From Rachycentron canadum (Eukaryota > Chordata > Actinopteri > Carangiformes > Rachycentridae): a stretch of 64,000 nt of DNA. The stretch spans positions 24,070,148 through 24,134,147 of the forward strand of contig CM076653.1 of NCBI GenBank assembly GCA_038496675.1, read 5' to 3'. Position numbers and translations under genes: made by a program. A model generated the notes under the pieces. That model ran no database searches and had not been told where the DNA came from. It saw only the letters and a program-made list of their open reading frames with translations. How positions within the stretch are numbered: the stretch's first letter is position 1; every line of letters starts with the position of its first letter. Below are positions 57,898 to 64,000 of the stretch, piece after piece.

Positions 57898-58009
57898 GCT
57901 TACCTTGCTTACCTTGCCTGATGCAAAGGCTACATGAGGCCTCAGCATCTCCACCAAATGGAAATTTTTTGCAGTTTTCCAAACCTGCAGCCAACACGGT
58001 TGTCAGACT

Positions 58010-58845
58010 CTAATCAGAGTCGCTGTCTTCAGCCAATGTTGAGGTTCCAAAAGGATGGTACCAGTGTCTCCTGCTTGTGAAGCCTCCAAGTCCTGAAGTT
58101 GAAGGAGCTGAATGCCTGTAGTCCTCCTCCTTGCTTGTGTGTGTAGAGCAGCTGAGGCCTGAGGTTGAGGGAGTGGAGTCTTCTGACTTTTGAGAGACTG
58201 AGAAGAGACCTCCTTCAGGTTGTTCCACTTGCTGCTCAGGAAGCCACAGAAGTTTAGGGAGCTGATAGGGTACCTGGAGGTGCCAGTCCATCAGCTGCTG
58301 TGGGTCAGGGTTTTCCTCATAATCCCTCCTTGGCCTCTTGCAACTTGCTTGCTCTGCATCACACTCCTCCCTGATCCTCTTAATGAAGGAGCGGAGGCCT
58401 GAGCTTGAGGGACGAGACTCCTCCAACCTTTGACAGACTTCCAGTTGCTGCTCGGGAAGCCACAGAAGCTTCAGGGGCTGGGAGGGTACCTGAGCACCAG
58501 CAGGAGCAGCGAGAGGAGCGCCAGCAAAAACAGGAGGATGCATCTGTTGCTGATCCTGCCAAAAGTTTCCTGGTGGGAGCTGGTGTACGAAGGGGGAGCG
58601 AGGTCTGTCGTCATCATCATCTTCCAGGTCGTCTTCATCTTCAATCATGCTGCTATACCCTGAATCAGTGCTGATGGCATCAGACAAGTCGTCCTCTTCA
58701 TCAAAGAATTCCCCTTCCTCCAGCTCATCATCTTCCTCACCAGATGATACGTAGCTTGGGAGCTCACCGTCTTCAGCACCATCCACCATCATAACTTCTG
58801 GGAGGTCATCTTCTCCAGGACGTCCAATCATGTAGTTTACACTAC
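58010..58845 (-). CDS. Acidic repeat gene, exon 2
   Basis: Contains the acidic region, both KLLWLPEQQ repeats and the stop (58010-58012). The repeat is also visible in the DNA: plus-strand blocks near 58233 and 58446 share GCTGCTC.GGAAGCCACAGAAG. Confidence 0.75.
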
Positions 58846-60617
58846 CTGAGAGGAAAAGGTTAAAGCAAGTAAAATACCTACTTTCAAATGGTAGTATGAT
58901 TAAATAATTAGCCCTAAATAATCAATAATCAAAGCTAAAGGTAGATAAAATACGTGTTGTAATGTGATCCCACATTAATATTAATATCAAATGTCACAAA
59001 TGAGAACAATTTAATAAGGCATACATCTGAAACTTAATGATAACCAGTGATCACGGTGTAAGACTTTGAGTTGCTGCAAACCAGCAACTTTGTGTCTAGA
59101 ATCTAAGCATGATTGAAATTATAAACCTATTTTATGTGTGAACATACGCAAATAATTGATGCACACAAACATTTTACAGCACTGAAAAGTTTTAAGACTC
59201 GTGTTTGTTGGATGTGAGTAAGAAAATCAAATGTTCATACTCAAGGCAGCTGGTTTAAACAGCACAGTTGTGAGGGAAATATCTTAAATGTAGTAACCCT
59301 TTGTCTTCAACATTTAAAGGCAACTTGAGATGAATTTTCTCTGGGTGATGGGATGATAAATAGCCTCTGAGTGGCACTTATGTATTGATCAACTCATGTT
59401 TATCAGTTGAACACTTATTATCTAATAGTTGTAATGTATTTGGCTGTCGAGTATTACATTAAAGTTTACACCATTCCGGTTTGTGAACACAGTAATAAAC
59501 TGAGGATGAACTTGAAGAAAACACTCTGTTTTACCAAAGGCTGCAGCAATGGCTCTTTCAGCCTGTTTTGGATCTGGATACCAGTTCCAATCCACAGAGC
59601 CAACAAAGCCTAAATTTAATCAAAATGCAAGAAACAACATGATGGGACAGCAAGGGATATTTTTTTTTTTTTAAATGGGATGGGAGCAAAGTGACGCTGG
59701 AGAATGCAAATCCGGACTGTGGCATCCCGCAGACAAAGCGCACAACTGCGCATCAGTCACATTACAAATCACTCTTCTCAAAAAAATAATGAAATAAAAA
59801 TGCCACACTATCAATAAAAGTAGGCTAATAACATGTTACATACAAACTATGTGATGACTGAACACAACAGAGGAGGCCAAAGAACCTCCAAACACAGTCA
59901 GAGATCTTCCATTTGATCTACTTCTGAACACTGATATTTGGAAGAAAAGCTAAAAATAGATTTATTTAATGTTAAAAATGTTAATGTCGTTGAACACGAG
60001 TACAAAATTATTCCATATCAGCTTAGATATAATAAATCAAGCTTGAAGAATCAAAACAAACTCCTGCAACAACAGGCCCTGCTGTGTTTACACCTGTACG
60101 TACTCTACGTCGACGTAATGACGTTTGAGGCTAAAAGTTCCATCGTTTCCATGGTGCACAAGAAAAGCTGATTTTTGGCATTTTATGAAATTTGGCCCAG
60201 TCGCCATATTTTTACAATATTTTCGATGCAAAAATTACACAATTTCATGCCCTCAAACTTAAACAACAGTGTTTTCAAACCACTACACTAATTATCAATG
60301 AATTCCACACCTTTCCCGGGATATTTCTGAGATTCAGCCCTTCAAATAATCTTTACACCCGGAGAAATCGTCGAATAAATGTCCACCAAATCTGTGTTTT
60401 TCTAATAGGCCTAATGAACTATCCACCTTTACATTTTAAAAGTTACACTGATTTATACTGTAATGGAGCTAATTATGGTTTTAAGATGATGAATCAGTAA
60501 TAGCAAAATGATTTCAATCATATAGAAAAACGTTGTCCTACCTGCAAAGTTGTCCACCTCATGGGCGACTCCCCTCAGCAGGTGCTCCTCCAGGACCAGT
60601 GGTCGACTCAGGGCCAT
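58010..60617 (-). CDS. Unrecognised acidic, internally repetitive protein (303 aa), two exons
   Basis: I do not recognise this protein. Coding exons are 60617-60542 and 58845-58010, with donor TTTGCAG|GTAGGA, acceptor TTTTCCTCTCAG|GT, and a 1.7-kb intron. The start (MALSRPLVLEEHLLRGVAHE) is the first ATG after the predicted cap site. Residues 45-105 are strongly acidic (EEDDELEEGEFFDEEDD, EDEDDLEDDDDD). Two diverged repeats at about 145-176 and 217-256 share VP.Q.(L)KLLWLPEQQ and end in S.PS(S/T)SGL; a third SAPSTSGL follows at 271-278. CKRPRRD (194-200) could be a nuclear localisation signal. No signal peptide, membrane segment or enzymatic motif is seen. The low-complexity acidic part suggests a disordered nuclear or regulatory protein, which is inference. 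The even frame and clean splice sites argue that it is a real gene. Confidence 0.7.
58846..60541 (-). other. Intron of the acidic repeat gene
   Basis: Holds no clear gene. A CG-rich cluster at 60098-60130 contains the palindrome TACGTCGACGTA and TGACGTTTGA, the latter repeated upstream of the promoter at 60909-60918. Confidence 0.5.
60542..60617 (-). CDS. Acidic repeat gene, exon 1
   Basis: Encodes 25 residues plus one base. A longer frame from an ATG at 60801 runs through the same exon but lies upstream of the predicted cap site and ends inside the exon, so it is not preferred. Confidence 0.6.
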
Positions 60618-60813
60618 ATTCAAAGTCCTCGGTTTTCCTCAGCAGTTCAGTGATGAAGTTGTTTTGTTGTCCAACGGGATCCAGTCGTTGTTTTCCAGTA
60701 GTTTTTTCCAGGGATTCACTTCTCCAAGAGTTTACTTTCCACAGTTTGGTTTGCAACAGGTTAATTCTTGTTCCAGTCCAGGTGAAAAGGGAAGGAGCCA
60801 TCTGATGAGCAGC

Positions 60814-60822
60814 CTTTATATA
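60814..60822 (-). promoter_or_regulatory. TATA box of the acidic repeat gene
   Basis: TATATAAAG on the minus strand. It predicts a cap site near 60790 and a 5' UTR of about 170 bases before the ATG at 60617. Confidence 0.7.
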
Positions 60823-60834
60823 CCCTCGGCTAGT

Positions 60835-60861
60835 GCGTCATGACGCTTCTATTAGTGACGC
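60835..60861 (-). promoter_or_regulatory. CRE/ATF-like palindrome and half-site
   Basis: GCGTCATGACGC (60835-60846) is a perfect 12-base palindrome made of two TGACGC half-sites, 13 bases upstream of the TATA box. A third TGACGC follows at 60856-60861. Such sites bind CREB/ATF-type bZIP factors in known promoters; binding here is inferred. Confidence 0.45.
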
Positions 60862-60919
60862 ACGCACGCGAGAAATATGACAGATTACACAGTTTTTCGT
60901 CTACGTGTTGACGTTTGAT

Positions 60920-63900
60920 TCAGATTTTCCATTTCTTCACCAGCCTGTCAGAAAGAATTGGCAGCATTGTCAGTGTTTTGTTGAGGCTTAGTCTGGTGCA
61001 GGTACGACGACTTCCTTTTGTGCGTTTTGTACAGTTTTGGCCTATAGCAGTCAAATAGTGCAGAGTTGTGAAAGCCATCAGCTCCAGTGTTATCAGATTT
61101 CTTGGATGGATCACTGGGTCTGTATCAACTCTTGCACCATTTAAAATTTTAAAAGCCCTTTATAGTTGTATTTTTTTTCAAAACACTGACACAGTGAGAA
61201 ACATTACCTGCAGCAGCTGATTGATTGTTAATAACTCAGTGATGAAGGGACACCTTCATCACTGAGTGAACTACCCCTATCTTCTGGCAGACCTAAGAGC
61301 TGTCTTAATCTTAGGGAATTAAGAAGACAAAACTGCTGAAGATTAAACACTTCTCATAGCAAGGACTGAGACACCACTTTGATTTAGGCGCTTCTCCTAA
61401 CTCCACTGTTAAGAGGAAGATAACTTTACTGCTCTACTGTTAGTTACAGGCTTAGGACATATACTGTATCTGGAATGGTATGAAACTTAAGAGAATATAT
61501 GATCAACATATGAGTTGAAGAAGGTGTTGTAAAATGAGGACTATAACCAATTCCAACCACAGTGCCCACCCTCAGGCACTGAATCTGTCACTGCTGGTCT
61601 GCAGAGGAGATATGTCATGACTGCAGCTGCATGTACACCTTGCATCCAAGATTGTATAATGAAAAAGCTTTTATATATCCTTACAGTTTTCATGTTAATA
61701 TTAATTAATGCCATAAATATTGTAATAATCATATCCTAACTCTGGCACAGTTATTATCTGTTAATAGATAAGACGAGGCTGAGTAACCTTCTCAGCAACA
61801 TACAGGCAATTTACACAAACACACACAGGAGGACACATTAGACAACAGACGGCATGTTTATGAGGTGATGTCGCTGCTGTGACCCTCCTACTTAACAAGG
61901 GTTGTACTTCAGGCTGTGTTACTCACAACAACAACCACCCACACGTAACCTATACACATATGTAGCCTCAAATCACGAAACTATGTTCTCCTACTGCCAG
62001 TACACAACCTACCCTTTCATTGTCTTTGGCAGTGAGGGGGAAACACTGTGTCTCCTCCCTGTTTTTCTCTCCCTCACAAACAGAAATACAAAGTACCAGT
62101 CTCTGGGAACCTGATGATAAAAGAGATCTGGTGTGAGGAAGGTGTGTATGTGTCTATGTGTGTGTTTGTGTGTCTGAGAGAGAGAGACAAATGAATGTTT
62201 CAGGATGCAACTGCCAAGTCTCTACAGTACCCCTGAATGCACCCCCATTTTTCTCCCTCTCCCTCTCTCTCACACACACACGATGTGATTGTTCTTTGTG
62301 TTATCCTTGGTCCTGTGAACCTGCGCACAGATGTACACAGATAGATGCATGTGCATGCTTTGCTGTCTTGCACATGCATGAATTGATCCCATAGGTATGG
62401 TCTGCTGTCATGAAAATAGTACCAATGGGAGTTGAGGCGGTGATCACTCTGTGTAGTTTAAACACCACAGGAACATTGTGTCATTACAAGATTATTTGAT
62501 CAGCAGAGCAGGATTTCAAAAGGACCTTTGTGCTTGTTACAGGATACCAGCTGACAAGCAGGGACCAGGAGCATGCGCAGGGTTCATGTAAAATCCAGGG
62601 TGTTTTCATATGTGAAGTACTCTGAAGACATATATTCTGTTCTATTTTACTCTCATGTCCAGTATAGTTAAAATCTGTATGCGAATGACAAGTGGAAGGG
62701 GTCTGAAATTGGGGAAAAAAAAAAAACCTCAGTGAGAGGGGGACATGCATACATGCAGGGGAAATGGGAAAACAAGATTACAAAGCTAATCAGACTAAAC
62801 AAGATTTTACTCTTCCAGTGACAATGACAATGACACACGGTGCTGTGATATGCTTCAAAAGAAGCTTTGGGGCTTATTAAAGTTCATTAACAGAAATTAA
62901 TGTGGAGGATCCTCCCAACGAAAGCAGACTGGCTATTAATGAAAAAAAAGAAGATATAACAATGGTATTCTTTTAACTTTTAAGCACTAATCAATGTTTT
63001 TATATTAAGAATAGATCAAATGATATGTGTACTGTGAAGTGTTTTTTTTTGTAGTGACCATCAGCTCTACAGTTCCCTCAGCCCTACAGAGGGTTTTAGC
63101 ATTTTTCACCTCATTTTGGTTTTACAGCTCATAATGTTAATGTTTAATACATTAATTAACAATACATTTCCTTCCCATCACTAAAAGGCAGACAAAGTTA
63201 GTGACCTGCTTGTGAACACCAAGGAGCATGTTTTGATAGTTTTTTGGTGATTGATTTAACTCTTTCGAGACTTTAAAATCTCCAGCAAATGTAGATCAGA
63301 CAACAGACTCTGGCAATTCCACCTTGTGGTGCAGACCATGGCCCTTACTCACAATACTTGGAAAATTTATCAAAGGCCTCGTTTATCATTCTAAGTTTCT
63401 AATTATAGGTAGCTTTTATATTCACCACTTATTGACATGTTTGGTTTCTATTGAGTCATATCATATCTAAAGTGATATTATATTGCATATGTATTTACTA
63501 CTCGATATGTTTTCCATCAACATTAACTGCTCTTGGTGAGTTATTACTGGTGGTCCTGGCTCCTTTTACTGCAGCAATAGGCCCTCCTGGTAAAAATTGC
63601 ACCATTGATTTAAACACAACTCTGCCTAGTCTCTTAAATTCAATTTATCTACCTCCAATGGCATAAGAGTGTACTGAATAACAAGTTGTCTGCAGCATAT
63701 TTTGTCTCACTTTCTCAGTAACGATAAAAACAATTCTCAATTTCATTTTGACACTTTGAGCCTTCTCTGAACTGTTCACCCTCCTTTTTAGATTAGTTAT
63801 TTTCTGCAGTAAAATACACAAGATTAGATACAAAATTATTTCCTCTTCTCCAGTTGCTTTTGCAGAACTAGTTGAGCTTTAAAACTTTGAATAGGCTGCT

Positions 63901-64000
63901 GTTGACTTAGAAACCTACTACCTGCCAGCTAAACTTTCCAAAGATCTCTGGTCAATTTTGGAGTGAACATACAATATAACTTACGACTGGCACTGTCCCT
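60920..64000. other. Spacer to the end of the window
   Basis: No gene, RNA gene or clear repeat apart from the hairpin at 61234-61267 and short GA/CA runs near 62178 and 62271. Short open frames have no features of real coding. Confidence 0.5.
61234..61267. repeat. Perfect 15-bp hairpin
   Basis: ACTCAGTGATGAAGG (61234-61248), 4-base loop, CCTTCATCACTGAGT (61253-61267). Confidence 0.95.

Noticed and set aside
57728..57997. 89-residue minus-strand open frame starting MLAAGLENCKKFPF
   Set aside because: Falls in the predicted 3' UTR of the acidic gene and runs through the hairpin; no recognisable features, though tandem AAG|GTAAGC donor-like sites near 57912 leave a small chance of splicing.
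60559..60801. 80-residue open frame on the minus strand starting MAPSLFTWTG
   Set aside because: Its ATG lies upstream of the cap site predicted from the TATA box at 60814-60822, and another frame of the same exon splices cleanly to the long acidic exon.
1..64000. CRISPR arrays, operons, prophage or bacterial signals
   Set aside because: None seen; introns, CpG pattern and repeats are those of a fish nuclear genome.

Overview
This window is vertebrate nuclear DNA, almost certainly from a ray-finned (teleost) fish. Genes are split by GT/AG introns. The spacer is AT-rich and full of (GT)n, (CT)n and (GA)n runs, decayed Tc1-like transposons and dispersed repeats of teleost type. One gene is a fish-style bloodthirsty-like TRIM. 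Two assembly gaps are present (13968-14057 and 38913-39311).

Layout. (1) 976-4658, + strand: a complete five-exon CCN-family gene, best matched to ccn3/nov (354 aa), with a TATA box and clustered poly(A) signals. Two diverged copies of one sequence flank it in opposite orientation (about 370-650 and 5440-5690). (2) 7303-9096, - strand: a single-exon TRIM gene (597 aa; RING, B-boxes, coiled coil, PRY-SPRY) ending in a hydrophobic tail-anchor-like segment. A decayed tandem copy of the locus, including its 3' flank, lies at about 11590-13280. (3) 10100-17580: spacer with two Tc1-like transposon remnants and a small duplicated segment. (4) 19104-49763, + strand: sntb1 (beta-1-syntrophin). Seven coding exons are visible and an eighth is lost in the 38913-39311 gap; introns reach 12 kb. 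(5) 50-56 kb: spacer with repeats and no gene that I can support. (6) 60822-57581, - strand: a compact two-exon gene with a TATA box and CRE-like palindrome. It encodes a 303-aa acidic, internally repetitive protein that I do not recognise, and a perfect 27-bp hairpin lies in its predicted 3' UTR. Directly downstream (57.6-56.4 kb, - strand) are splice-like signals and short open frames that may be further exons or a decayed gene. (7) 61-64 kb: spacer only.

The genes do not form a pathway. ccn3 encodes a secreted matricellular protein, sntb1 a dystrophin-complex scaffold and the TRIM a probable ubiquitin ligase. In human, NOV and SNTB1 lie on the same arm (8q24) but much further apart with several genes between them, so their closeness here suggests loss or movement of the intervening genes. 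The least explained items are the acidic repeat gene with its 3' UTR hairpin, the putative downstream transcript, and the inverted pair around ccn3.
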